The notes under the pieces are model-generated. The model saw only the letters and a program-made list of their open reading frames with translations, was not told the DNA's origin and ran no database searches. Positions 1 through 8,640 of a DNA stretch of 16,876 bases are shown one piece after another (position 1 is the first letter of the stretch; each line of letters begins with the position of its first letter). A program made the translations under genes and the position numbers. The stretch covers positions 1 to 16,876 of the forward strand of contig RBNI01003006.1 of the NCBI GenBank assembly GCA_003990745.1, in the 5' to 3' direction. The DNA comes from Jimgerdemannia flammicorona (Eukaryota; Mucoromycota; Endogonomycetes; Endogonales; Endogonaceae).

Positions 1-57
1 AAAAAAAAAAAAAAAAAAAAAAATACACCTCCAAAGTCATACCCCTTCCTTTTCCAT

Positions 58-1101
58 TCATACCTGCACGACCGCATCCCCCTCCGTCACGAATGTAGGC
101 TTCACCAATTCCCAAGCGCCCTTCCAAATCCCGCCCTCATCCGTCCCTCCCTCATCCTCCCCTCCTCCACCGCCCAACAACATGGTCGACCATCTCCCCG
201 GGTCGAACCGGTCGACGACCATGTCCGCCCCCTCAGACACCGGGAACGAACGCGCGAGGAAGAAGCCCTGCGGCCGAGACTGTGAAGTGCGGAAGAGATA
301 CCGGTGCATGGCACGGAGGGCAGTGGGTTGGAAGGTGATGGCGCGCGGGAGGAGGAGGCGAATTGATGAGTGGGAGTTCGGGGGTGTAGTGTAGGTTAGG
401 GTATCCCTAGTAAATGGTTTTAGGGAAAGGAGGCCAGAAAGACGGAGATTTAAGACATGGACGGAGAAAACCAAGCGTGACATCAGTGGTACTAACCAGA
501 TGAAAACTCGCTGTTCGAGCGGCAAGCTCAAGATTTGTTGGCTGAGGTTCCTGTACGTTCGCAGCTCGCCCGCGTTGCTGTTATCCCTTTTATCCAAGTA
601 ATCTTTGGGCGAGGGTATAATAAAATTGGGAAGCGGCTGACGCTCCAGCCGTAGTGGTGAGCGAGCCCTCTGAGTTTCTGGCGTTTGCGGTGTGGGTTCG
701 GAGATCCTGGGCTGTTGTCGCTTCGACACGGTAGGTTCCTTTCGCGTCGTGGCGCTCTTGGATGACGGGATTGGGTTCTTGGACGTGTCGACATTCAGCT
801 TGGTCGTGGTTGCGTGCGCCGTCGTGGGTTCGGGTCGGTTCTGCGGGATCTTCCCTTGCGCGGCCGTCCTCGACTTATTCGTCTCGATCACGGGTGGCGC
901 TTTTGCTGCTGGTTTCCCCCCTTTTTTGACCGTCGCAACCGGGTTGCGTGGTTGTTGGGATTTTTGCTCACGTATTCGGTGCCAGTGAGGCAGCAACTCG
1001 TCATCGAGGCGCAGCTGTGCTAGCTGGGAAGTCACTTTTTGGGCGGGTTGTTGTTGATGAGCCGGTTGAGAGAGCGGTCCTTTGTTGGTATCGGCGGACA
1101 T
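58..1101 (-). CDS. Hypothetical protein, Pro/Thr/Lys-rich, possible one-intron gene
   Basis: I do not recognise this protein. The frame is open from an ATG at 1101 to a TGA at 58-60 (347 residues). The frame extends further upstream but only from a TTG, so the first ATG (MSADTNKG) is taken as the start. About the first 170 residues are rich in Pro, Thr, Lys, Gln and Ser and look disordered. A more ordered stretch follows (PKDYLDKRDNSNAGELRTYR), and the C-terminal part contains GFFLARSFPVSEGAD and a Gly-rich run. The middle, about 360-500, is pyrimidine-rich on the coding strand and reads poorly as protein. A 90-nt intron from 496 (GTTAGT) to 407 (CTAG) would keep the frame and give 317 residues, but its branch site is weak. 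It could also be two genes, the second starting at MHRYLFRTS. Codon use and G+C match the neighbouring gene, not the repeats. Confidence 0.5.
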   Translation of the reverse strand: MSADTNKGPLSQPAHQQQPAQKVTSQLAQLRLDDELLPHWHRIREQKSQQPRNPVATVKKGGKPAAKAPPVIETNKSRTAAQGKIPQNRPEPTTAHATTTKLNVDTSKNPIPSSKSATTRKEPTVSKRQQPRISEPTPQTPETQRARSPLRLERQPLPNFIIPSPKDYLDKRDNSNAGELRTYRNLSQQILSLPLEQRVFIWLVPLMSRLVFSVHVLNLRLSGLLSLKPFTRDTLTYTTPPNSHSSIRLLLPRAITFQPTALRAMHRYLFRTSQSRPQGFFLARSFPVSEGADMVVDRFDPGRWSTMLLGGGGGEDEGGTDEGGIWKGAWELVKPTFVTEGDAVVQV

Positions 1102-1296
1102 TCGTAGGGTCAATGGCGAAAGACCAGTTGTTGACTTGTGAAACGCGTTGGTCACGTGCGTGACTGCCCATTTCAAGAACGCGTCGCAAAGGTCTCATTT
1201 TTTTTTTTTTAATATACACACAAACTGATTATCCAGCAAGCCCAAGAAGCACAAGTAATTAAGCTCATTTACAACTAGTTTGACGAGAACATTCCA
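1102..1296. other. Intergenic space between the two minus-strand genes
   Basis: This 195-bp gap holds the 3' end of the DUF7707-type transcript and the promoter of the next gene. An A-tract on the minus strand (about 1199-1210), flanked by TATATTAA (about 1210-1216), is the only promoter-like element, roughly 110 nt upstream of the ATG at 1101. No terminator or other motif stands out. Confidence 0.4.
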
Positions 1297-1986
1297 TTAA
1301 ATGCTAGCCCACGTCGCCGCAACTATCGACCATTCCACCATCATTGCCAACAGCCCTACCATGGCCCTTGCACCCCCTGAAACTTGTCTGTCCGATTTAT
1401 TGGCGCTCTCCCCCGTCTTGGTGGCCTGCGGACTCCCGCTGGTGACGTTAGTCGTCGGGGTAAACGAGGCCGTGGTCGAGTGTAGATCGTAAACATTCGT
1501 GGGAGCGAAGCTCGACCCGCACTGATACGACTGACGGCACTGCGCGGAGCAGCTATCGCGATCACCGTTCACGGGACGGGTATTGCAACTCGCCAAGCAA
1601 TTCTGGAGATCGATTTGGCAGAGAGCAAAGGGGACCGGAAATTGGTACTCGGACATTGAGGGCGGCTGTACGCCACATTGGCAGGTCCTGGATGGCAAGG
1701 AAAAGGGAGAGTGGAGGGAACACCGGGTTAAAACATGAATGGCTAGTCGTTGTGATAGGTAGAGAAAGCGCAACTACCAGAAAAGTGTATTCGGGTCACA
1801 AGTGTTTGGCGACGCTGAGGCCGACTGACAGGCGACGTTGCAGGTATTGATCTGTTGGCGACAGAGCTGTATCTTCCAGGCTGAGTCCAACTTGGAGATG
1901 TCTGGGAGGGCTTGCACGAAGGGCGGGATCAGGATACCGAGGAGGAGAAAGAAGAGGAAGAGCAGATTGGGCTTGCATGTCGTCAT
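1297..1986 (-). CDS. Small secreted Cys-rich DUF7707-type protein, probably GPI-anchored (two exons)
   Basis: Exon 1 is 1986-1778 and exon 2 is 1687-1297; the 90-nt intron (1777-1688) has GTAGTT at its donor and ATCCAG at its acceptor. Joining them gives 600 nt including the stop, 199 residues. The N-terminus is a signal peptide with a hydrophobic core (LLFLFFLLLGILIPP) and likely cleavage after VQA. The mature domain has 12 cysteines in the order seen in the fungal DUF7707 family, including NTCDPNTLF, the splice-spanning WTCQCG, and a CSAQC/YQCG end. A Ser/Thr-rich linker follows, then a hydrophobic tail ending in WSIVAATWASI after SGGARAM, which fits GPI attachment and a cell-wall or membrane-surface location. 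The molecular role of DUF7707 proteins is not established. The gene lies at the edge of the repeat block, its promoter facing it. The exon join is supported by restoring the Cys-rich domain without a gap; the family call is from memory. Confidence 0.85.
1688..1777 (-). other. Spliceosomal intron of the DUF7707-type gene
   Basis: Exon 1 would run into a TAG (1774-1776) one codon after the Trp that follows NTLF. Removing 1777-1688 (donor GTAGTT, acceptor CCATCCAG) joins the split codon TG|G and continues into TCQCGVQPP in the frame needed for the rest of the domain. The length, 90 nt, is usual for filamentous ascomycetes. Confidence 0.85.
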
Positions 1987-2051
1987 CGTGGGTTATTGGT
2001 TGAATAAGGGAGAGGGAACTGAGGATGAAACGGGAGAGGAAGAGCAAACCA

Positions 2052-2058
2052 TTTTATA
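2052..2058 (-). promoter_or_regulatory. Probable TATA box of the DUF7707-type gene
   Basis: The minus strand reads TATAAAA here, 66-72 nt upstream of the ATG at 1986. Transcription would then start near 2020-2030 and leave a short leader. A T-tract/A-tract pair (about 2068-2088) lies just upstream, a common feature of fungal promoters. Confidence 0.5.
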
Positions 2059-3496
2059 GAAGCCAATTTTTTTTTTTTAAAAAAAAAGGGCGAAAGAAAT
2101 ACCTGACCTCTCGCTAGTCTCAAACCATCACCAAACCGCATAAAACGTTCATGTTCATTTAGATTCTGATCGAATCATGCCACATATCCTGAGTAATGTC
2201 TTTGGCGTAGGCGGGTCTTTAGGGGTGCGTATTATGTATCTTTATTATTGTAAATGCAAACATTACCTTAATATATCTGTAAATGAAGGTGTGTGGTTTG
2301 TTACGTGATGAAGGAAAGGGTGATTTCTCCGATGCATGGTTCGAACTGGGCTAACCAGATCAAACGCCCGTGTTTTATCTGTTGCATATACGTGCACTTA
2401 TGTATTTACTCAGTGGCCAATATCAATTCTATTTATTATTAGGAAATATGTGGGCTTGCCTCAATATATCAAATATTTCACAAGATCTTACATCTTAAAT
2501 GACTGTATTTATGATGATTCCTGGATATGTCTCGCAAAGTGCTTATTCATAACGCATCCACCATTTAGTTCACTCATTCTATAGAAAACAGACAGAAGTG
2601 ATCATCTCCTCCTCCACTTAGAGTAATCAATTGAAAACAGCAAGTAACATCGATTTTGATATGTGTGAAAAGATTTCATTTTCGTTGAATTGTGTGCGAG
2701 TGAAGCCATGCCGGTTGCTCTCCAAAGAGATTTTTAGCATACGTAGATCGAGGTATGAGACATATGGCTGGGTTGGAGGCGATGATATCAATGTTTCAAC
2801 ATCGAACCCATGTTTTCCTTTCTCATAAATGACGACTTTATATCCGATGTTGAAGCATTCATCCAAATTTAACCATTATTTCATAGAATGCGCTTACCTG
2901 TGTAACAAATTCATAGTCTAGCATATACTTTAGCCACTTTTTCTTAAATATTCCTGAATATTCTATCAGTTTCTGTAGCTTTCCACCACCTTCTAGAATA
3001 TTTATTAGTCACATAGCCTAGTTATAATATAATTGTCAGTCTGTAGAAATCTATAGAACTTGGCGAAAATACATATCTCAGTATTGTTTTTCTTAGTAAT
3101 ACTTCTTTCAGTTTAGTTATTCTTAGTCATTCTAACTTTTTGCTCTTTGATATTCTTTAACAATATATATATATTCTTTGTTCTTTTAGAAAATACTATA
3201 AAAACTATTTAAAATATTAAGTCTTAACTAAAGCTTTTTAGAATTAATTATTTTCTCTTAAAGAAATCAGAACTATTATTTTTTAAATTATAAATATATA
3301 TAATTAATAAATAAGATAATATATAAAAGTTCAGTTTAATATACTATTAAAATTATAAAAAAAAACTCATAGACTAAGTATTTCTCAGATACTAAAGTAT
3401 TATAATATTAAATTTTTATTATTGAGATATACTAATTTGGCTATAATTTTTTTTTTTTGGATATTTATGTGAGTATCTTGAGGTGAAGTCTATCAT
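2059..3496. other. AT-rich intergenic stretch without a supported gene
   Basis: A+T rises sharply from left to right and is extreme at about 3150-3450, with runs such as the alternating TA repeat near 3165. Short open frames exist at 2336-2584 (plus) and 2627-2866 (minus), but neither shows a domain, good start context or intron logic. Around 2940-3070 the sequence loosely resembles part of the Element 1 LTR (TGAATATTCTAT, then CTTTCC, then TTAGTCAC), perhaps an old decayed LTR. This is the transition from the gene-bearing part to the retrotransposon nest. Confidence 0.5.
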
Positions 3497-3658
3497 TGTA
3501 AGAGGGTTACTTATTAGAGTAACTGTTATGTAGTTCTGAAAGAGCTTTCTGGAAGTTCTAGATATTCTGAAAGATCATTTTCTTTAGGTCAAGATCAATT
3601 TTATATAGAGTATGTTCTTTATGCTTATTGATTTCTAAATCAGATTAATGTCTCAACC
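3497..3658 (-). repeat. Left fragment of an old Element 2-type LTR (layer 1 of the nest)
   Basis: This 162-bp piece begins TGTAAGAGGGTTAC and ends TGTCTCAACC. It aligns with the first 162 bp or so of the LTR starting directly after it at 3659, which makes it look like a tandem duplication. The rest of this LTR is found at 16113 onward, beginning at the same internal point (AACCAAGTCC), so it is better read as one old LTR cut in two by Element 2. No primer-binding site lies to its left, so this side is the outer flank of a solo LTR or of a lost element. Confidence 0.8.
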
Positions 3659-4377
3659 TGTAAGAGGGTTGCTTTTTAGGGTAACCATTATATAGTTCTG
3701 GAAGGGTTTTCTGGAAGTTCTGGATATTCTAGAAGACTGTTTTCTTATGGTCAAGATCAATTTTATATGGAGTACATTCTCTATACTTATTGATTTTAAG
3801 ATCGAGTTGACGTCTCAACCAAAGTCCTTTTTTGGACTAGTTCTAGATGTTCAGGATTTTCCATATTTCAGGAAGTTCGAGAAACTAAGACCAGCTTAGT
3901 TGAATTGGCATATCACTGCAGACAATACCCAATTAGGAAATTTTATGATGAGGTTAGGAGTAGGACCTAATAGAGAGCAGATTTACTTAAAAGTAGTTTG
4001 TGGATTATTAAATAGGTTTATTTGCTATTTATGATATTGCTATACTAGAAGTAGTTATATGAAGGGATATTGTGGGGAAGTGCTCAGCAGTTGTGTTCAG
4101 ATTGTTCAGGTCAAGTCTGTTCAAGTCTGAGATTCTGAGGTCTGGGAGAGGGGGTATTTATACTAGTGAGAAGCTATCTGGACTATACTAGATATGGATG
4201 TAGCACTTAGTACCTTGCTGAGTCAGAATGCAGTCACATAGTACAAGTGTAATCTGATATATCAAGAGATCATCTGACTGCTGAGTCAGTTTACAGTCAC
4301 ATTGTATGAGACTAATCTAACTATACTATAACTACTAAGCTATTTATAGGTTTAGGCACTATCTGGGTAGTCTTTGA

Positions 4378-4441
4378 TGACATCACTATTGATGACATCA
4401 TTGCTGACAAAGTCTGAGCAGTTTTTTGACTTCTGACATCA
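4378..4441. promoter_or_regulatory. Cluster of TGACATCA octamers in the Element 2 LTR
   Basis: TGACATCA occurs at 4378-4385, 4393-4400 and 4434-4441 and in reverse (TGATGTCA) at 10749-10756 in the same LTR. It differs from the palindromic CRE-type bZIP site TGACGTCA by one CpG transition. In the right LTR two of the three clustered copies have lost the motif. The cluster lies in U3 upstream of the TATA box (minus strand). A regulatory role is inference. Confidence 0.3.
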
Positions 4442-4670
4442 TCAGTTTTTAAGATATCATCACTTCTATCTCTTGCAAGATTAAGACTGTTCTTGGTAGC
4501 AGTAGTTGTACAAGGATAACAGGTCTTGGTTCTTTTTTTTTTTTGGTCTTCTGGTGCATTTGCAAGGACTGGTCATCCTTGTCTAGAGTGAGGGCTCTCA
4601 ATATTGTGGCTGGTGGTTTGAACCTCTCGGAAATGATATTTTCTATAATCTAAGGCAATTTCTAGTAGTA

Positions 4671-4675
4671 ATATC
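4671..4675. repeat. Target-site duplication of Element 1, left copy (ATATC)
   Basis: ATATC directly precedes TGTAAC; the same five bases follow GTTACA at 10713-10717. Confidence 0.9.
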
Positions 4676-5081
4676 TGTAACATTTTAGCATAGTTTATTT
4701 CTTTTCTCTCTGTCTTTCTTGAATATTCTATAACCTTCTGGCACTTTCCGCATACTTAGAAATCCCCTTCTTGGCACCGAGTATTAACTAGTACTCATTT
4801 AGTTAGTCACTGAATATCCTGGAAACTTGAAGAACTTTATTTGTCATCATTTGTCATATTTGCCGAGAACTTTCCTCTTGGCATTTTCCTTTGATTTCTC
4901 AGATCCTTCCGGATCCTTCTTTCAGATCTTGTATAAATATCTCCTTTGTTCTCAAGAATAAAGCTTCAGAATATTTTCTCCCAGAAATCCTTTGAGAATA
5001 CTTGAACCCTTAGTATCTCTTTGAGCTACTTAGGATCACCAGAACTAGTTGCTTCCTCATTTAGAAACTAGAACCGTTACA
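4676..5081 (+). repeat. Element 1 5' LTR (406 bp)
   Basis: Starts TGTAAC and ends GTTACA. Contains TATAAATA (4932-4939) and a polyadenylation-type AATAAA (4957-4962), so U3 covers about the first 280 bp and R starts near 4960. Compared with the 3' LTR, most differences fall at CpG positions. Confidence 0.95.
4932..4939 (+). promoter_or_regulatory. TATA box in the Element 1 LTR
   Basis: TATAAATA, identical in both LTRs. It lies 211 nt upstream of the gag ATG at 5150 and would start transcription near the AATAAA at 4957-4962. Confidence 0.6.
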
Positions 5082-5083
5082 CT

Positions 5084-5097
5084 TGGTAGCAGCGGTG
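5084..5097 (+). other. Primer binding site of Element 1
   Basis: Two bases after the LTR end comes TGGTAGCAGCGGTG; the TGG would pair with a tRNA CCA end. The implied tRNA 3' end is CCGCTGCTACCA. I did not match it to a particular tRNA. Confidence 0.65.
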
Positions 5098-5149
5098 AAG
5101 TTACACCTAGCCTTATCAAAACACCTCTCAAGAAATCAGTCACAACCCT

Positions 5150-6235
5150 ATGGAGGACAATGGGTGGAACCCTTTATACAGTACCTACAGTCCAGGCAAT
5201 GCCTCTTACAATCAGCAAGAAGAAGAGGAACAGCAAAACCCTACTCAGTCAAATAGGGCCATCGAGAGTCTTTTGCAGAATGCACTAGCTCAGATTGCTC
5301 AACTTCAAGAATGCATAGAAAGAAAGGAAAGCAAGGTCTCTGCTCATACCTCTGTACCTCCACCGACATCAATACATCCAACAGCAGTCACTATCAAGCC
5401 TCAGAAGCCCGACACCTTTGATGGTCAAAGAGGAGGACTGTCTACCGATGCCTGGTTTTTCCAATTGGAGCAATATGGAGAGCTGACCAATTTGGAAGAA
5501 GCAACACTAGTCCAATTTGCCGCCACACTCCTCCGAGAGAATGCCGCAATCTGGTGGCGAAATCATGTCCAGAATACTAGATTCTCTAGCCGAATCAAGA
5601 CCTGGGGTGAATTCTCTGATGCCATTCAAGGCCAATTCAAACCAGTCAACAGCACTAAGGCTGTGCAAGACCATCTGGCAAATGTCAAACAACTCAAGTC
5701 TGTGCAAGCATATAATGTACAATTTCTGTCAATCCTGCTAGAATTACCACATGTCACCGAAGACGAGAAGGTTGACAAGTACATCTGAGGCCTGAAAGGT
5801 CAAACCCAAGTTCGTGTCGAACTAGAAGAACCCAAGGACCTAGATACAGCGATGAAAATTGCTGATAGGTTTGATGTTATCACCTACGGTCACCACTTTG
5901 AACAGAAGAGACCACCTTTCAACAACAACAATAACAACCACAGAAGGGAGGAACCCAAAGTCAGAACTGTTGGACCTGCCCCCATGGATCTAGATACCAT
6001 CGACAAGAACAGGAAAGGCAAGCTTACCCTCAAGGAAAAGGAGCACCTCAAGAAGGCTGGAGCCTGCTTCTTTTACCATCAGCCTGGCCACATTGCAACC
6101 AAATGTCCCAAGAAAACTGCTGAACCAAAGAGGATTCTGGTCCTGTCCAAAGACACTCAAGGCCAATCCGTTGAACAAGAAGTTGTACTCAATTTTATGC
6201 AAGTCAACCCCAAGGCCCAGATCCCTCAAGCACAG
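5150..6235 (+). pseudogene. Element 1 Gag (capsid-like and nucleocapsid), one premature stop
   Basis: ATG at 5150 begins MEDNGWNPLYSTYSPGN. The first 90 residues include a short coiled-coil-like part (IESLLQNALAQIAQLQECIE). A retrotransposon Gag domain follows from TFDGQRGGLSTDAWFFQLEQ to DEKVDKYI, with the typical AAIWWRNHV and TWGEFSDAIQGQF. A TGA at 5786-5788 interrupts before GLKGQTQVRVELEEP; CGA to TGA explains it best, as an Arg is usual there. The zinc knuckle CFFYHQPGHIATKC (6065-6106) has Tyr (6074-6076) in place of its second Cys, so RNA packaging would fail. Gag assembles the virus-like particle. Downstream it runs in the same frame into dUTPase and Pol, so this is a single-ORF polyprotein. 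Confidence 0.9.
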
Positions 6236-6601
6236 TCAGAAGGAGCCATTGGTTTGGACCTTCAAGCAGTACAACAAGTCACCATTCCAGCACACGAGAG
6301 AAGGCTCATTCCAACTGGCCTTTCAGTCGAAATCCCCAAGGAACATTATACAAGAATTGTACCAAGATCTGGCCTCAGCTTCAAGCACTCCTTGGATGTT
6401 GGTGCTGGAGTCATTGACCCTGACTTCCGAGGCAAAATGCAAGTCCTGCTAGTCAATCACAAGAACCAGCCATATACTGTCAATGAAGGTGACAGAATTG
6501 CACAGCTCATTCTGGAGCAAGCCACCCTACCAGTTGTCAAAGAAGTCACCAAGCTATCCTCAACCAAGTGAGATCAGAAAGGCTTTGGCAGTACTGACAA
6601 A
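6236..6601 (+). pseudogene. Element 1 dUTPase domain, with a stop in motif V
   Basis: All five motifs of homotrimeric dUTPases are present in order: motif I AIGLDLQA (6245-6268), motif II PRSGLSF (6362-6382), motif III GVIDPDFRGK (6407-6436), motif IV GDRIAQLIL (6488-6514), and motif V DQKGFGSTD (6572-6598). The Asp in motif III (VIDPDF) and the Ser in PRSG are intact. The codon just before motif V, where the family has Arg, is TGA (6569-6571), consistent with CGA to TGA. The domain would hydrolyse dUTP near the reverse-transcription complex. It lies in frame between the zinc knuckle and the protease. A cellular dUTPase gene is ruled out by its position inside the polyprotein between LTRs. 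Confidence 0.9.
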
Positions 6602-7096
6602 GTTACAAGTATAGCTGAGAACCGAGTCAATTCAATGCTCATTTTCAAAGGTCTAGTCAAGAGACAAGAACTAGATATTCTCATAGACAGTGGAGCTGTT
6701 GGGAACTTCATCAACAAGAACCTCATTGACAAGCTCAAGATTCTTACCAAACCAGCTGACAAGAATGGTGAAGTTGTTACCGCAGATGGCACCACCTTAC
6801 CAATCAACTCAATTGCTGCTAAACTTCCCCTCAAGATCCAGAAGTACTGGGAATATTTAGATTTCGAGGTAGCACCACTAGGAGACCATGACCTGATCCT
6901 AGGCAAACCCTGGCTTACACAGCATAACCCTCAGATTGATTGGACCAAGAATGAAGTCACCTTGATACAGGATGGAGCCAACATTACCATCAAGCCAGAC
7001 AAGACTCAGACAAGAACCCCAATTGCTACTCTTTCGGCAATTCAGTTCAAGAAGGCCCTCAAGAAAGCTACCTGTGTCTTTGTGGCACTGATATGA
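6602..7096 (+). pseudogene. Element 1 retropepsin-type aspartic protease
   Basis: The frame continues without a stop to 7094. The active-site loop is DILIDSGAVGNFIN, with catalytic Asp-Ser-Gly at 6686-6694. The flap region VTADGTTLPI and the C-terminal LGDHDLILGKPWLTQHNPQI with DWTKNEV are characteristic of Ty3/gypsy proteases. It would process the polyprotein in the particle. A Lys-rich linker follows (FKKALKKATCVF), then a TGA (7094-7096) that fits CGA to TGA, before PKKEDKKL. The protease itself has no visible lesion in this copy. Confidence 0.9.
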
Positions 7097-8100
7097 CCAA
7101 AGAAAGAAGACAAGAAGCTATCAATTAGTGAAAGCATCAAGTTACTACTGAATGAGTACAAGGATGTCTTCCCAGACAAACTATCTGGCCTACCACCTTC
7201 AAGAGACCATAACTACGAAATCAAGTTGGTACCTGATGTGGCTATACCTAAGAAGAAAATATACTGCATATCTCTACTCGAAATTGAAGCAGTCAAGAAG
7301 GAACTCAATGAACTATTGAGTGAGGAGCCATTCAACCAAGCAAGTCACCCTTTGGCTCCCCAGTCCTATTTGTCAAGAAAAAGGATGATACTTTGCAAAT
7401 GTGCATAGACTACTGAGCACTCAACAAGATCACAGTCAAGAACCATTATCCGCTACCACTCATAGATCAAATCTTTGATGCTCTCAAGAATGCAAAGTAC
7501 TTCACCAAGATTGATCTCACCTCTGGATATCACCAAATTTGAATCAAGCCAGAAGACATACCCAAGACCGCCTTCATGACACCCTTTGGACTCTACGAAT
7601 TCCTAGTTATGGCCTTTGGTCTCACCAATGTACCAGCAACCTTTCAAGACCTCATGCAAACTGTCTTCAAGGATCAGCTATATATCTTTGTGCTGGTATA
7701 CATTGATGATATCCTGATCTTCAGTAGTACTGAAGAAGAACACCTCAAGCATATCGAACAAGTCCTCAAGATCCTCTGTGAGAACAAGCTCTACGCAAAG
7801 CTCAAGAAATGTGAATTTTTCAAGGATCAAGTCGAATACCTTGGACACATTGTATCAGCCAAAGGAATTCAAGTAGACCCAAGGAAAATATAAGCCATTG
7901 AACAGTGGCCTGTACCAGCAAACCTCACTGAACTCAGGTCCTTCCTTGGTCTGGCTGGATACTACTGTCGATTTGTCAAGAACTTTTCTGGCATTGCAGA
8001 ATCTTTGACAAACCTCCTGTGAAAGGAACCCAACTCTGACCTCTATGTCCCCTACATCTGGGATGCCTTTTGTCAACAAGCTTTTCAAGAACTCAAGAAC
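7097..8100 (+). pseudogene. Element 1 reverse transcriptase (frameshift and four stops)
   Basis: The lead-in LLLNEYKDVFPDKLSGLPPS is typical of gypsy elements. The frame moves by one base (+2 or -1) at about 7325-7350: upstream codons are in one frame up to EEPFNQA, downstream codons in another from [15 protein letters not shown] motifs follow: [34 protein letters not shown], and the catalytic YIDD at 7699-7710 (intact), then LYAKLKKCEFF and VEYLGHIVSAKGI. Stops are at 7414 (TGA), 7540 (TGA), 7891 (TAA) and 8020 (TGA); the TGAs sit where the family has Arg (DYRALNK, YHQIRI). It would copy the element RNA to cDNA; this copy cannot. Confidence 0.9.
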
Positions 8101-8640
8101 CACCTGACTCATGCACCTGTCCTTAGAAACATGGATCCAAACTTGAAGTTCATAGTCACTACAGATGTATCTAATTTTGCCATTGGTACCATCATTTCTC
8201 AAGATGATGGTCAAGGACACCGACCTATTGCCTTTGAATCAAGAAAATTGTCCCCAGTGGAACAAAAGCTAGCTACTTATGAAAAGGAACTCCTGGCAAT
8301 CATGTATGCCCTCAAGACCTAGCAACACTACCTAGAAGGAGTTGAGTTCGATGTGATCACTGATCACAGGTCCCTTCAGTACATCAACACTCAACCAATC
8401 CTTTCTCGCCAACAAGCCAAGTGGAGCCAATTACTTCAGACCTTTACCCCAAATATCATCTATAAGCCCGGCAAAACTCTAGTTGTACCAGATGCACTGT
8501 CAAGAAGACCTGACCTTACCACAATCTTACAAGTCACTGTGGCACCTGAATTCCTCAATTAGATCAAGAAGGCTTATGAACAAGACTCTCTGGCTCTACA
8601 AAGGAACACTAAGGAATTCAAGGAAAAGTACACCATCAAG
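8101..8640 (+). pseudogene. Element 1 RNase H domain and linker
   Basis: Gypsy RNase H signatures are visible: FIVTTDVSNFAIGTIISQ (Asp at 8164-8166), KLSPVEQKLATYEKELLAI (Glu at about 8287-8289), and FDVITDHRSLQYI (Asp at 8362-8364), followed by IYKPGKTLVVPDALSRRPD, the usual end of the domain. TAG stops are at 8320-8322 (KT stop QHYL, where Trp is usual) and 8560-8562. RNase H would remove the RNA strand of the RNA-DNA hybrid. The linker to integrase is EFKEKYTIKDNLVYYQDKV. Confidence 0.9.

Larger units (their letters stand above)
3659..4675 (-). repeat. Element 2 left (3') LTR, part 1
   Basis: The first 1017 bp of the 1510-bp LTR; the rest continues at 10718-11210 beyond Element 1. It matches 14603-15619 throughout. 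On the minus strand this part contains part of U3, then a TATAAATA box (4155-4162), R and U5, ending CTTACA at 3659. Confidence 0.85.

Noticed and set aside
182..1163. Plus-strand frames opposite the first gene
   Set aside because: They overlap the longer minus-strand frame, have no domain, and look like antisense shadows of a G+C-rich gene.
2330..2370. tRNA-like GGTTCGAAC motif
   Set aside because: The flanking bases do not form a T-arm stem on either strand and no acceptor or anticodon arm can be folded around it.
2336..2866. Open frames at 2336-2584 (plus) and 2627-2866 (minus) as genes
   Set aside because: They overlap AT-rich sequence, show no domain, and the minus-strand frame has no ATG near its start. 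A decayed gene fragment cannot be excluded.
3497..3830. Tandem duplication of 162 bp within the left LTR
   Set aside because: The missing continuation of the first copy is at 16113 onward and starts at the same internal point, with a 5-bp duplication at the joins. Insertion of Element 2 into an older LTR explains both ends; a tandem duplication explains only one.
7325..7350. Programmed frameshift in Element 1 Pol
   Set aside because: The shift lies inside the RT domain rather than between Gag and Pol, I see no slippery sequence, and Gag, dUTPase and protease are already in one frame. A one-base deletion or two-base gain is more likely.
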